From: Saposhnikovia divaricata
Lineage: Eukaryota; Streptophyta; Magnoliopsida; Apiales; Apiaceae
Assembly: GCA_036435485.1 (NCBI GenBank)
Contig: CM071595.1
Span: 7,058,001-7,122,000, forward strand
DNA length: 64,000 bases
Direction of reading: 5' to 3'
Of this stretch, positions 33,321 to 45,046 are shown one piece after another. The position numbers were made by a program, and so were the translations under genes. The first letter of the stretch is position 1; the number at the start of each line of letters is the position of its first letter. The notes under the pieces are model-generated. The model worked only from the letters and a program-made list of their open reading frames with translations. It was not told the origin of the DNA and ran no database searches.

Positions 33321-33964
33321 GCCTTAGTAGTTGTGCTTCTTTTATCAACATAGCCCTTATTAAATGTTCATACATAAAATTTTTACAAAAGAAGCATGTA
33401 CTTCATACATAAAATATTTTTTGGTCGAAACTCGAAAGGGCATGTAAACTGAAAATTTGTCAAAATAGTTTTGGTGTTGCAAACCATCGAATTAAAGGAG
33501 TGGAATTGCTTCAAGTTAGGGAAAAATAAAAATTTAACTCTCATGTCCTGTGTCCATAATCAAGTGGTGGTAGTTAATTAATTTAATGTTTACTAAAATG
33601 AATGAATGGTTAGAGAAAAAAATGTTGAGAAAAAGTTGTTATAAAAAAAGTTGTTATATTAGAAAAAGTTGTTTTCAAAAAAAAAAATTAGAAAAAGTTG
33701 GGGTCTCAATATAAATACTGTAGTAAATACTGTAGTAAATATGTTTTTGATTTTTTATTTGATTACTAATTAATAAATAAATATGCTTAATAAGAGAAAT
33801 ATTAATTATTGATTAAGGGTAGTTTTGCCATTAAATTTTAATATTGCTGCAGCAATGTTTCTTTGGGAAAACTGAGTGGCAACAATGTTTCATTGAGGAA
33901 ATGACCTGTAGCAATATTTCATTGAGGAAGCTTGGCGCCCATCTAAGCTTGGTTCCTGACCTGT

Positions 33965-33967
<3 letters not shown>
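33321..33967. other. Intergenic, AT-rich, no gene seen
   Basis: It contains short local repeats (GAAAAAGTTG around 33620-33700; CAATGTTTC/CAATATTTCATTGAGGAA near 33853-33928). No gene is supported. Confidence 0.55.

Positions 33968-34033
<66 letters not shown>
33968..34033. repeat. (TA)n microsatellite
   Basis: About 66 bases of uninterrupted TA. Confidence 0.95.
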
Positions 34034-34034
<1 letters not shown>

Positions 34035-34094
34035 CAAACACCTTATATAACAAACACCATATATAACAAATACCTTATATGTATACCGAGCAAT

Positions 34095-34418
34095 GGCCTA
34101 TATGAGTTGCATTCCATAACAAACACCTTATATAACAAACAATAAAGAACACCTCATATCTAATCTAATATAAGAGTTCCGTCATGGCACCCAATACAAA
34201 AAGTTGTTATTTTTTACCCTCAATCCATCTAGCAAATTTTTTTTTTAAACATGAACAGTAATTTTTTTAAAAATGTTTTTATTGTTTTTTGCTGGATGGA
34301 TAGAGGGTAAAAAAATAACAACTTTTTGTATTGGGTGCCCTTGGCGGGGCCATTGGATCTATTAGATATAAGGTATTCTTTATTGTTTGTTATATAAGGG
34401 TGTTCTGTATGGAGCAAT

Positions 34419-34419
<1 letters not shown>
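34095..34419. mobile_element. Foldback MITE, family 1, copy c
   Basis: Arms as in the copies at 29664 and 30357 (GAGTTGCATTCCATAAC, CACCCAATACAAAAAG and their complement), with a reduced centre that has kept only CATGAACAGTAA. The right end enters the (TA)n tract at 34420. Confidence 0.8.

Positions 34420-34501
<82 letters not shown>
34420..34501. repeat. (TA)n microsatellite
   Basis: About 80 bases of uninterrupted TA between two MITEs. Confidence 0.95.
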
Positions 34502-34503
<2 letters not shown>

Positions 34504-34694
34504 ATAGGGAACCTGAGATGTATCTCAGGTAAATTACCTGAGATATATGGGATTTGTATGTAAAAATAGGATGGGTATTTTAGTTAATTCAGAGATTTTT
34601 AATTAGCCCTGCGGGCCCAGCAAAATTTAAAGGATATTTTGCATATATCTTAGGAAAAGTTCCCTGAGATATATCTCAGGGTCCTTTTTCTCAT
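34502..34694. mobile_element. Short MITE with CCTGAGATATATCTCAGG ends
   Basis: The left end (GGGAACCTGAGATGTATCTC) and right end (CCTGAGATATATCTCAGGGT) are inverted repeats, each itself a small palindrome. It is flanked by (TA)n on both sides (34420-34501 and 34694-34711). No coding capacity. Confidence 0.7.
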
Positions 34695-35156
34695 ATATAT
34701 ATATATATATCTTAAATCAGTAATTTCATACATTAGAACTACTTTGGTGCTTCTTATTTTATTATTTTTGAATATATAGCTTATAAGCTGATAAATGGTA
34801 TCATCATTGTATTTTATATATTTTTATTTTAATAAAATAATAATTAGTATAATGTATATAATTATAAAAAGTTTATTTACTTTAAATTAACAATATATTT
34901 GTAAACGAAACAATAATAATACTATAATGTTGAGTTTGGTTGAATGGATTGAAATTGAATGGAATGCAATGGTTAGGTTTAGAATTTAACCCTTCAAATT
35001 AATTAAAAAAAGATCAAATTATTTTATTTGGGAGATATGATCCGAGTCATTTGAGAAAAATCAAAATTTAATAAAATATATATTTCTATGCTTGTTTGTT
35101 ATTAGAAACATAAGCTATTTTTACAAAAAAAAAAAAAAAAAAAAACTTAATATACA

Positions 35157-35185
35157 CTAGCATTTTACCCGTGCTACGCACCGAA
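35157..35185 (-). mobile_element. Helitron 3' terminus
   Basis: On the minus strand: hairpin CGGTGCGTAGCACGGG, then TAAAATG and CTAG followed by T. This is the same design as the complete Helitron end at 17654. The element would extend to the right; I could not locate its 5' TC end. Confidence 0.55.
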
Positions 35186-35659
35186 AATACAATTTTAAAA
35201 TAGTAAAATAGTTACAAAAATATATAGTGTATTAAAAATAAATTATTTTGTTATGTTTTGTTTTGAGTGTAACGAACCCAATATGCATCTCTAAGTAACT
35301 TTTCTCAAATTATGTATAATTGTATGGATGCGTGTTAGAAAAATTTGAAAATTTGTTTATATAAAAAAAAGATTAATATCAAAACACATTCATTTGATAT
35401 ATGATAAAATTTACTTGAGATACAAATCAATTTTTTTATTCCTTTTTGTTTTTTCCCCAAGTAATTTAACGACATTTTATGCTATTTTTACGGAAAGTTC
35501 GGTTCAATATAATCATGTTTGAGAATCTGGCGTTGAAAACAGTAAAAACATAATTAGTACTAATAGAAAAAATAAATCAAATACATATTTTTCATTATAT
35601 AAATGAAAATAAAATAGGAAATGAGCAATTTTCTAGAGTAATTCTAGAGGTCTATTTGG

Positions 35660-35686
35660 TTAGTGTTATACCCGTGCTACGCGCCG
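35660..35686 (-). mobile_element. Possible second Helitron 3' terminus
   Basis: On the minus strand, CGGCGCGTAGCACGGG is followed by TATAACA and CTAA, but the next base is C rather than T. It is related to the end at 35157; the element limits are not determined. Confidence 0.35.
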
Positions 35687-35689
35687 AAT

Positions 35690-36260
35690 GATAAAATTTA
35701 TTAATTAATTAATATAAACATAATATTATTCATTATTTAAAAAAAAGATAATTTCATAAAAATTTAAGTATAAATTATCATCAATTTATACCAATTGCAT
35801 TAATATCAATATTATCAAACAATTATCATACCATTCACATCCCAACTCAAACATTCCAAACCTCTCTTTATTGTTTTTTCTTAATTTTATTTTACATTTG
35901 ATTTCTCTCATTTTTTAGAATATTTCAACCAAGTTCATAAGTTTTTTATCCATATTTTAAGTTTCCTATGTGTTTGTTTCATATCATTTTTACAAATTTT
36001 ATGTTCTTTTATTAGTTATTTGATTTAGTACTATAACAAAATAAACATTATCAATTAACCAAACAAATCCAATACATCCCGTTATTTGAGTAAGATATAT
36101 TTGTTAGAGTTTATGGTCATTTTGTTTTTAATGACAACTTTAAATGTGCATATTTAGTTTGGGAATTTGTATGTTTAATTTTTTATTCTTTTCTATCAGA
36201 ATATGGTATATTAAATATTAGTTTTCTTTTACGCATTAATAACGAAGGGAAATTAATTCG
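35690..36260. other. AT-rich intergenic DNA, no gene seen
   Basis: No ORF, RNA or repeat that I can support. Confidence 0.55.
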
Positions 36261-36261
36261 A

Positions 36262-36954
36262 TATGATGGTACCCGATTCGAACCCAAACCTGAATTTTTG
36301 GATTCATGTTTGGATATAAATTTTAAAATCGAAATAGTTTCGATTTACATTTGGATTTAAGTTGTACTGAATCGATAGCCTATCCAAAATCCGAAACCCA
36401 ATACACTATCGAAACCCTATACATATGTAATATAATACATTAATTTGAAATTATTTCATGTAATATTTTAGATGTAAGACATATTATTTTATTTATTTAT
36501 TTCAAATATTTCATTAGAAATAGTCAATACTAATTTAGTAATTAGAACTTATATTTCTCAATATCTAATTTTATTGATATATTCAAGATGTAATTTTGTT
36601 TACATTAATTTTTCATTTCTATGTATAAAAAGAATTATTTTTTTAACATATTTTAAAGTTTACTTAGTATATTAATTCGTATAATATGTTAAATTTTGAC
36701 TACTTAAGTTAATCATTTTACTTTTTAATTTTTGTATAAATATACTTAATATTGTTTGCATTTAACAATTATTTTAATTTTGACTACATTATTAATAATT
36801 TTTGATACCCAAAAAAGTCAAATATCCGAAATCCGACGAATTTGGTTTTAGATATTTAATTTTGGATTTGGATTTATTTTTTAAAACCCAAAAATATTTG
36901 GATGTGGGTTTGAATTTTACAAAATTCGGATCAAACCCAACCCATTGTCATCCA
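36262..36954. mobile_element. Probable hAT-type MITE with CCGAA/CCCAA repeats
   Basis: The right end reverse-complemented reads GGATGACAATGGGTTGGGTT and the left reads GATATGATGGTACCCGATTC. Both ends are filled with AAACCC/ATCCGAAA-type repeats around an AT-rich centre, the same plan as 1827-2499. I did not find a convincing target duplication, so the limits are approximate. Confidence 0.45.
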
Positions 36955-36959
36955 AACGC

Positions 36960-37850
36960 GTAAAATAAAATATTTGAAAATGAGTATCACCTATCTTTTT
37001 TCTATTTGATTAATATGTTAAAATAGAAAACTGTACATGAAACTAAAATCAAATGTGTAATATATAAACACATAATCACATTATTATATATTTGTCCTTG
37101 TAATTTAATTGTCGAGTTCAAAAACATAAAATTAATTTTTATTTAACAATGAGTATATTTGACCAACATATATTAAAAGAAAGAGTTTACGTAGATCTGG
37201 AAAATCGTTCGTGTTATATACATTCATACCATGTGTATTTTGGGTTTTGCATGAAAATGACATGAAATTATTTTGTATACCCATAATTTGAACACAAAAT
37301 GCTACTAAAATACGCATTTTTTATTTTTGTACACGAAACGAAAATAATACGCAAAATGAAAAAAATATGACAATTACATGTAATGTTACTCTCTGCCCAA
37401 GTCATCTAAGTATGTTACTATATAATTGAAAACAACATTGAATTACTACAAAATAAAACTAAAAGTAGAGTACATAAAAATGAAGCCCTTTTCTTTAATT
37501 TTGTTTATTGTTAATAAATACCTCTGTTTGATTAGAATCTATCTACCAAGTTATCAATTTTTTTTACCTATTTTTAAGATTTTGTTGATATTAAAAATAA
37601 ATATTATTAACCAACCATGCAAAATTCGATATGTCTGTTCTTAGATTAGGATATGAGAATTAAATATTATTACTTGAATTGAAGAATACAAAATTAAAAT
37701 GAGCACCTTTTATCGGAAATAATATATAATTTTATATGTATCGACTTATCTAGTTATCAATAATATTGATTTTTAAACGATTGTTGTAGCCGTCATTCTA
37801 TCTTCTCCTCTCCTAAAAAATAGTAAACCCAAAGTTTATGGGTTGATATC
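36960..37850. other. AT-rich intergenic DNA, no gene seen
   Basis: No ORF, RNA or repeat that I can support. Confidence 0.55.
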
Positions 37851-37879
37851 TGCATCTTGGTTGATGATAGCCCATTTTT

Positions 37880-38110
37880 ATTGTTTTCCATGATTTTGCT
37901 TTGTTTTTCAATAAATATCTCTCTTTATTGAGAGTCTATTACCACGTTGGTGGGTTTTATCAACTGATATATTGGATTTTGCACCTTCTCCTTGTGAATG
38001 ATAACTCCTGTTTCTTTTCGTTGATTTTACTTCGTTTTTCAATAAATATATCTCTTTATTGAGAGTCTAGTATCCCGTTAGTGGATTTTGTCTATCCATA
38101 TATTGGGTTT
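37880..38110. repeat. Tandem duplication, about 145 bp
   Basis: TTTTTCAATAAATAT, then CTCTTTATTGAGAGTCTA and a GTTGGTGGGTTTT/GTTAGTGGATTTT tail occur twice in order (about 37907 and 38035), with moderate divergence. Confidence 0.7.
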
Positions 38111-38559
38111 TGTTCTTTAGTTTTTGAGAGTAGGTTACTTTATTTTGGCATCCGGAATCTTAGATTTACAGGATTTTGTTATATTGATTCATTGAAATGG
38201 ATAGTATATAATCGCAGTTTTTGTGAGTTGTTCGAATACATTCTCAGCAATCACATATGTATTTCCCTCACGATTAGAATAAATTGTTAGATTATTTCGC
38301 CAAAGAGTATATATAATTGAGGGATATAAGCGAGTGATGTACCATAATTTAAGATCTGATCAACGATTGTAGTTTGGATTAAGGAAACCTTGTTACCTTG
38401 ACATGATCTATTTTATTTTAATATGTGTTGTCCAATCTTGATTATTTTTGTAGATGTAAGACATTTTATTGATAAATGATTTACCTAAAAAAAATTAGTG
38501 ATTTAAAAGAAAATTTGAATGATTATTTGTGTGGATGATAATATATGCCCTTTTGTTGA

Positions 38560-38700
38560 TAAATAATTAACCATAGCAAATATAGTGATTTATTAGAATT
38601 TTTGCGCTGAGTTGACCAATTTGCTATGAAATAAAAAAAAAATGATTTTTTAGAATTTTTGCGCCGAGTTAACCAATTTGCTATATAAATATTCACTAAC
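38560..38700. repeat. Direct duplication, about 75 bp
   Basis: TTAGAATTTTTGCGCTGAGT then TGACCAATTTGCTAT (about 38593) recurs at about 38650 as TTAGAATTTTTGCGCCGAGT then TAACCAATTTGCTAT. Confidence 0.75.
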
Positions 38701-39165
38701 AATATTTTTATTGATTCTATAATGAATTTTATTTTTTGGATTGATAATTTATACACCAAATAATGTCTAATACTATTTGAGAGTCTATTTAGTATCTTGA
38801 AAAATTCAAAAATATCGTCAAGCAATTTATTTGTCCCATTAATTCTTGAAAAATAACGATAAGTAAAATTTTAATGATAACTGGTTTAAATTTCATTTTT
38901 AATATTTTAATTGGTTGAATTTAGCCTTTTTTTAATAATTGATTAATTTAAAAGTTTATATAACTTAAATTTTGAAGGTTAAGTAACCACGATAAGTAAA
39001 TTAGGATGAGAATGGTATGATTAATTTAATTTTAGTGGTTAATTTTGACTGGCTCTTATATGTATTTATGAAAATTAATCCGTAATATATAATAATGCTA
39101 TTATGACTAACTATAAATCAAAGTGTGAAAAATTAATATTGCGAAAATTGCTTCATATTATATAT

Positions 39166-39985
39166 TTATATAATTCTGATTGGTTTTGATTTAAAATATT
39201 AATTTATTATAATTATTTTTTGATATTAAAAAAATAAAATATACGGATATGTTAAATCAAGTAAGTTACTATATTTAAATTTGAATTGTTAACTAACCAT
39301 AGTTAGTATAATAGAATGAGAATGGTAAATAAAGAAAACTTTTAATATAATATGATTGGTCAAAAATTTAGGAATGACCTTTGATTGGTACTAAAATAAT
39401 TCAAAGTTTTGCATATTTTATATTTGTATAATCCTGATTGATTTTGATTTAAAATATTAATTTATTATAATTATTTTTTGACATAAAAAAATAAAATATA
39501 TGGATATGTTAAATCAAGTAAGTTACTCTGTTTAAATTAGAATTGTTAACTAACCATAGTTAGTATAATAGAATGAGAATGGTAAATAAGGAAAAAATTT
39601 TAATATAATATTATTGGTGTGGTAGACTCAGGTTTGATTTTATTTTAATAATTTTAATAATATTATGATTCTATTTAGGATTATAATTCAATTTTAAATA
39701 TATTTAGAATGATTGATGGGTTAAAGATAGCAAGTTAAATTATATGAGGAAACAGATTTGTTTTAATTTGATTGGTCCATGATTTAAATTTTAAATATAT
39801 TTAGAATGATTGATGGGTTTAACCTTGGTTAAAAGATAGCAAGTTAAATTATATAAGGAAACAAATTTGTTTTAATTTGATTGGTTCATGATTTAGAAGT
39901 GGCCTATGATTGGTTCTAAAATAATTCATAGTTTTCTGATTGGTTAACTGGGTACGTGATTAATTAACTGGATGGTGTGGTAGAC
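39166..39985. repeat. Two sets of AT-rich direct repeats
   Basis: One block (TTTTGATTTAAAATATTAAT ... GTTAACTAACCATAGTTAGT) occurs near 39180 and 39440. A second block (AATATATTTAGAATGATTG ... AGATAGCAAGTTAAATTATA) occurs near 39697 and 39795. GGTGTGGTAGACTCAGG occurs at about 39617 and 39975. No coding capacity. Confidence 0.75.
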
Positions 39986-40194
39986 TCAGGTTTGATAATA
40001 AAGGATATCTCAAAAATAATTTCTTTTTCATGATAAATTTTATGATAGTTAAGCAATGAAAAATATTTTATTAAAAAATTCGAATAATTACAGTACACTC
40101 TCAATTCGAATTGTTTTTAAACCCGTTAGATATTTTTAAATGGCATATATCCAACGGCTGATATATGTTTCATCACTCCATGTACAACTCCATT

Positions 40195-40202
40195 TAGGGT
40201 TT
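40195..40202 (+). promoter_or_regulatory. Telo-box in the promoter of the rps4 fusion gene
   Basis: TAGGGTTT (reverse AAACCCTA) lies just before a (TC)n tract at about 40213-40236 that probably belongs to the 5' UTR. Telo-boxes are common in plant ribosomal-protein gene promoters (established knowledge). An intron in the 5' UTR probably ends at TTACAG 41376, two bases before the start codon. Confidence 0.45.
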
Positions 40203-41378
40203 TACATCTGTATCTCTCTCTCTCTCTCTCTCTCTCAGATCACCTGAAGGTTTTTCACTCATTTCACTTTTTGTAACACACCCATTTGACCCTTTTTTGC
40301 ATATAATCTATACAACTCATCGATTTGTTTTTTCATATGTAAAAATTGCATCTTTTCTGTGATTCTTGATTCTTGTTTTGCTCTGTTTGTTCTATGTTAA
40401 AGATTGTTAATTTCATTCATTTTTTTGATCCGGGTGTATGATTTAGTACTTGTGTTATGTGTTGATAGGCTTGTTATGATGAATTAAAGATTTTTATTGC
40501 AAGGAACATGAAATTAACTGTGAAAGATTGTAGCTTTTTAGGCTTCTGTTAGATTTGTAATTGAACAAGCTGGGTTTGTTTAAAACATGGCTTTAGTTGT
40601 CTATGGTTATATGCTCGAAGAAAAGGCACTCGTTTGATTACTTTTCGCAGGATTAATCTTCGCCGAATTGACAAAATACTTGTAAATCAGTACTATTTTT
40701 CGATAGCATAACAGCATAATCATGACTTGTTAAATGATTAAATATAAGCTCAGGTTAGTTGATCATTGACCATGTTTATTGTTACAAAACCATATCGGTG
40801 CTATATTCCAATGTTGTTTCTATTGAACAGTGTTTCGAGTTTTGACAATGCTGCAAATCTTTAAAATTCTGAAACTATGGAGATTCATAGATGTCGCCTT
40901 TTTCACTCTTCTCTTAATTACTTGAATTCAGCTGTAACTCATTATTATATGTTAGTTGACTGTTAAATGTATGATAAGGAAAGTCATGTTTCGTGTTTCC
41001 ACCAGAAAATAAATGCCGATAACTGAAACTGTGATCTTATTTACATAGCTGCGCTCCCTCCGCCTATGGTTAGGCATTTAATCAAGGAGACAATCATATA
41101 TATAGATACTCCTTTTTTATCTTACTGTTACATCGTCTAATCACCAGTTAGAATCAATTATGAATAGAAAAAGTAAAATATTGTTTATTTGGTTGAATTG
41201 GCTGTATTGAACTTACCTGTCAAGTAATCAAGTTAGAATGAAGCGGACATGTGAAATTTTTGTTATAGTAAATTGATTAAATAGAATATATTTACATAAA
41301 CAAACACTACACTCGAACTCTCAAATATCTCTAAGTAAGGTTATAAACTGATTTTGTTTTGTATTCTATGTTACAGCT

Positions 41379-44305
41379 ATGACTTTTTTCAATAAAGCTA
41401 GGAGTGTACTAAGGCAGAATCTCTGTAACAAGCATGTTAGCATTGAAGGGTCTGCATCCAACCTCTCTATCTTTCAATCGATAAGACATGGGTCAAATAG
41501 ACCATCTCTGAAATCATCGCAGAAGTTATCACCTGGAGATGTTATAGATGGTAAGCTTGAAGTTATTACATACTTTTTTGTGTCTTTTAACCTTGTCACA
41601 TGAATAAATCGAGGCTTTGAGCTCACGCTATAGCTCATCTTGGATGCACCTTTGGTTGATCATATCGACTGCCATTTAGTTTTGCATCCGTTATGCCCAT
41701 TATGTTTGTCGTTTGTACAATCTGTCTCTTTTTTAGAAAATCATACTTATTACCGTGGTTGGAACTATGCATTCTGGTTGATTTATAGTCAATGTTCATT
41801 GTCCTTCTCATTGAAATGGTTGAGAAAGTGAGTATAAATGTTAAAGGGACTAGTCCTTTTGTTGATGCACTAAACCTTGAACATATGTGACTTTTTACCT
41901 TAAATATTTATATTCCAAACAAAAATACATGAATTTCTAGAGACAACCCAAACAACAGTCAATGTTAAGTGTTCATCGAGATGAGCTAGTTGCAGAAGTG
42001 ACTGACTATATATTTATGAACTTTTCAACCATTGAAATATCATGTCTTTTCCAATCATAGCCTGCAAGCTTCATGAATATCCTAATGTGAAGCTGCTTAA
42101 AATTGTAAATGTGCACTACTCCACAAAATAGGACTGCAACATGCATGTTCAAAACTCCAGCCGGGTCTTTCTCTAAGTTTTTTGATTTATTCTGCATTTG
42201 TCTGCCAGCCAGATCACACGTAAATAATTATGCTGTGCTGCTGTGTTTTATCTCTCTTTTATGATTGTAATGAAGAACAATAAAGTTGACTTCACAGTTT
42301 ATGAGAGAATGAATTTTAGAGATATACTAACAAAATTAGGTTTCTTTGTTAAATAAAGACATACTAAATATTAATTTTATGATAACTATACTGTCTTTGG
42401 TTTAAAGCTCTTGTAGTGTTCCCCATTCAGCCAACGATTGCGTATTAATCGCTATGGTTTAACCCGTAAGAAATTTTCTTTTTCATTATTTTCTAATCTT
42501 TTTTTTTTCCCAGCGGGAGGGATGGCAGGGATGGCAAAAGAAACCTTTTATAAGGCGGTTGCAGGTTAGCGTTGTCAATTCCTTGTGATTTGCAAATTCA
42601 ATATAGCTTTGACTCTGGTAGTTGAATCAGATTGAGAGTTCAGTCAAGTTTACTACTAATTTTCTTCTTGTTTCTGAACTATCCATCATCAGTTGTGCCA
42701 TCTGTTTGAATATTTAAAAGCAGTTGTGCCATATTGAAGCGACTGACTATATATTCAACCATTGAATTATCATGTCTTTTCCAATCATAGCGTGCAAGCT
42801 TCATGAATATCCTAATGTGAAGCTGATTAAAATTGTAAATGTGCACTACTCCACGAAATAGGACTGCAACATGCATGTTCAAAACTCCAGCTGGGTCTTT
42901 CTCTAAGTTTTTTGATTTATTCTGCATTTGTCTGCCAGCCAGATCACATGATAAATAATTATGCTGTGCTGCTGTGTTTTATCTCTCTTTTATGATTATA
43001 ATGAAGAACAATAAAGTTGACTTCACAGTTTATGGGAGAATGAGTTTTAGAGATATACTAACAAAATTAGGTTTCTTTGTTAAATAAAGACATACTAACA
43101 GTTTATGTAAAATTGGAGCACTGTGATCAGCAAATATTAATTTTATGATAACTATACTGTCTTTTGTTTAAAGCTCTTGTAGTGTTCCCCATTCAGCCAA
43201 CGATTGCGTATTAATCGCTATGGCTTAACCCGTAAGAATTTTTCTTTTTCATTATTTTCTAATCCTTTTTTTTTCAGCGAGAGGGATGGCAAAAGAAACC
43301 TTTTATAAGGCGGTTGCAGGTTAGCGTTGTCAATGCCTTGTGATTTGCAAATTCAATATAGCTTTGACTCTGGTAGTTGAATCAGATTGAGAGTTCAGTC
43401 AAGTTTACTACTATTTTTCTTCTTGTTTCTGAACTATCCATCATCAGTTGTGCCATTTGTTTGGATATTTAAAAGCAGTTGTGCCATATTGAAGTGATAA
43501 CCGAATACATTTAACCTCTAACAATATGTCTTTTGTCTAGATGAATGTATGTTTGTCCTATTATACCTAGCATGGTTCTACTCCTTTTTAAGGCCGTTTG
43601 TTCTTTTGTTAGCGTCTTATGTTTTTAACTAATCTGAAAGTTCAATACTATTTTGAGGTTCATATATGCTATTATCTTTTAAAGATCCCGTTCTTATATC
43701 TTGCAGACAAAGTTGTAAAGCCTAGGGAAGGCAATTCTAGAAGGTCTGGCTTTGTTACATCCAAAACAGTGAAGGATTTTGCTATTCAGGACTCAGTTGC
43801 TGAGGTATGTATAATTATTCCCTGTTATTATCTTTGTCAAATGGTATTTACTAAAGATGCACATGGTAACTAAGTTCTGATGCTTTACTGATGTTTCCTT
43901 CAAAAACTCTCTATTATCCAGGACCTGGAATCCAAAAAAGTATGCATAGGCAGTTCTCTCGCTGAACAGAATGGAATGAAGAGGAATTTGTATCATTTCA
44001 AATCCCTCTTTTTATCGAAGAGAAGGAACGAGAACCAAAAACTTCCAACCCGAACAAGATATTCTATGGTTTACAACTCTTCTTTATATAGTAATTCGAT
44101 CTATTGCGCTGCACCCTCCAATCAGTCTAATATGAAGAGAAAAAGACAAAAGAAAAGAATCGATCTGCCTACTCACTATTTGGAGGCCAATTACAGAACA
44201 CAAAAAGCTGTGATGTTTCATGGACCTGACATACGTCACATCCCTCACAACATAAAGTGGAAAGATATGAATATGCTGACCAATGAGAGGCTACCAAAGA
44301 AGTGA
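41379..44305 (+). CDS. rps4: Nuclear gene: mitochondrial presequence fused to rps4 C-terminal part
   Basis: Exons: 41379-41550 (57 residues, phase 1), 42514-42564 or its duplicate 43278-43319 (both phase 1 to 1), 43707-43804, and 43922-44305 ending TGA. All junctions are GT-AG and the joined frame stays open: 234 residues with the first small exon, 231 with the second. The N-terminus (MTFFNKARSVLRQNL) is rich in Arg/Ser without acidic residues until residue 23, as in mitochondrial presequences. The last exon (KVCIGSS, MKRNLYHFKSLFLSKRR, YNSSLYSNS, IDLPTHYLEANYRT, HGPDIRHIPHNIKWKD) matches the C-terminal part of plant mitochondrial ribosomal protein S4, from family knowledge. The N-terminal S4 RNA-binding part is absent. 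The final ten residues differ from S4. I do not recognise the host protein of exons 1-3. It could be a functional partial transfer of rps4 or a lucky fossil. Confidence 0.75.
42000..43497 (+). repeat. Tandem duplication of intron plus small exon (about 745 bp)
   Basis: Units 42000-42741 and 42742-43497 are highly similar, both beginning near GACTGACTATATATT. Each contains one copy of the small exon with its splice sites (42514-42564 of 51 bases, 43278-43319 of 42 bases; the second lacks one GGGATGGCA). The second unit has an extra insertion of about 32 bases near 43097. Confidence 0.9.
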
Positions 44306-45003
44306 ACAATCCGATCCGGTAAGTTAGGAACTTTCCTGGATCCAATCCGAAGAAGTGAACAAAAATTCATGGAACCGTTATCCGATTTTATATCCGTATC
44401 ATGTAATTTGATAGTGATTCGAAAACCGATTTGATTTGATTTGAAAGTTATCCGACCCGAAGAGTTATTTGAAAATAATTTGAAATATTAGATCCCAATA
44501 TGACCTGGAAATAATCATAACCGAATAATTGATTATCCGAATCGATTATGGGTCGAATTATAAGATCTGATATAAATTCGTATCAAGAAAAATGATTAAT
44601 TGAATTTTAATTTATTTATTAAAATTTTAAGGGGTCATTAGACTCATAACCTATTATCCATATACATTAGCGTTTATTCCACCTCTTTCGAATAAGGGAA
44701 ATTAATATTTAAAATAATTTTATGCCAAAGATAACATTATTATTTAATCAATATTTTTTGAAAAAGTACATTTTATTATATAGAAAATTATTATTTTTAT
44801 AAAATAAGATTTTTTTCATAATCTTCAAATTAAAAAAATGATCAGAAGAATATAATTTGAACCGAATTTAGTCCGATTTTAATCCGAATTGAATTGGATC
44901 CAATCCGATCTGAACTTTCTCCAAATATATCAAAAACAGAAAATTGATCTGAAATTAGTTTGATACGAAACAGATCCGATTATTCGAATTGTAAATTAGA
45001 CCC
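44306..45003. mobile_element. Probable hAT-type MITE or repeat with ATCCGA motifs
   Basis: Many ATCCGAT, TCCGACCCGAA and GAATTGAATTGGATCC motifs at both ends surround an AT-rich middle. This is the same style as 1827-2499. No clear terminal pairing or target site was found. A 10-bp repeat AGAAGTGAAC at 44298 and 44351 flanks its first 43 bases, right at the stop codon of the rps4 gene. Confidence 0.4.
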
Positions 45004-45046
45004 GGACAAAAAAGAGGGAGCGATTGGGGGGAGGGGGCATATGGTC

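Noticed and set aside
33831..34050. Open frames on both strands rich in Tyr-Ile
   Set aside because: They are translations of a (TA)n microsatellite.
38523..38825. 100-codon minus-strand ORF
   Set aside because: AT-rich, formed by a direct duplication, without protein-like composition.
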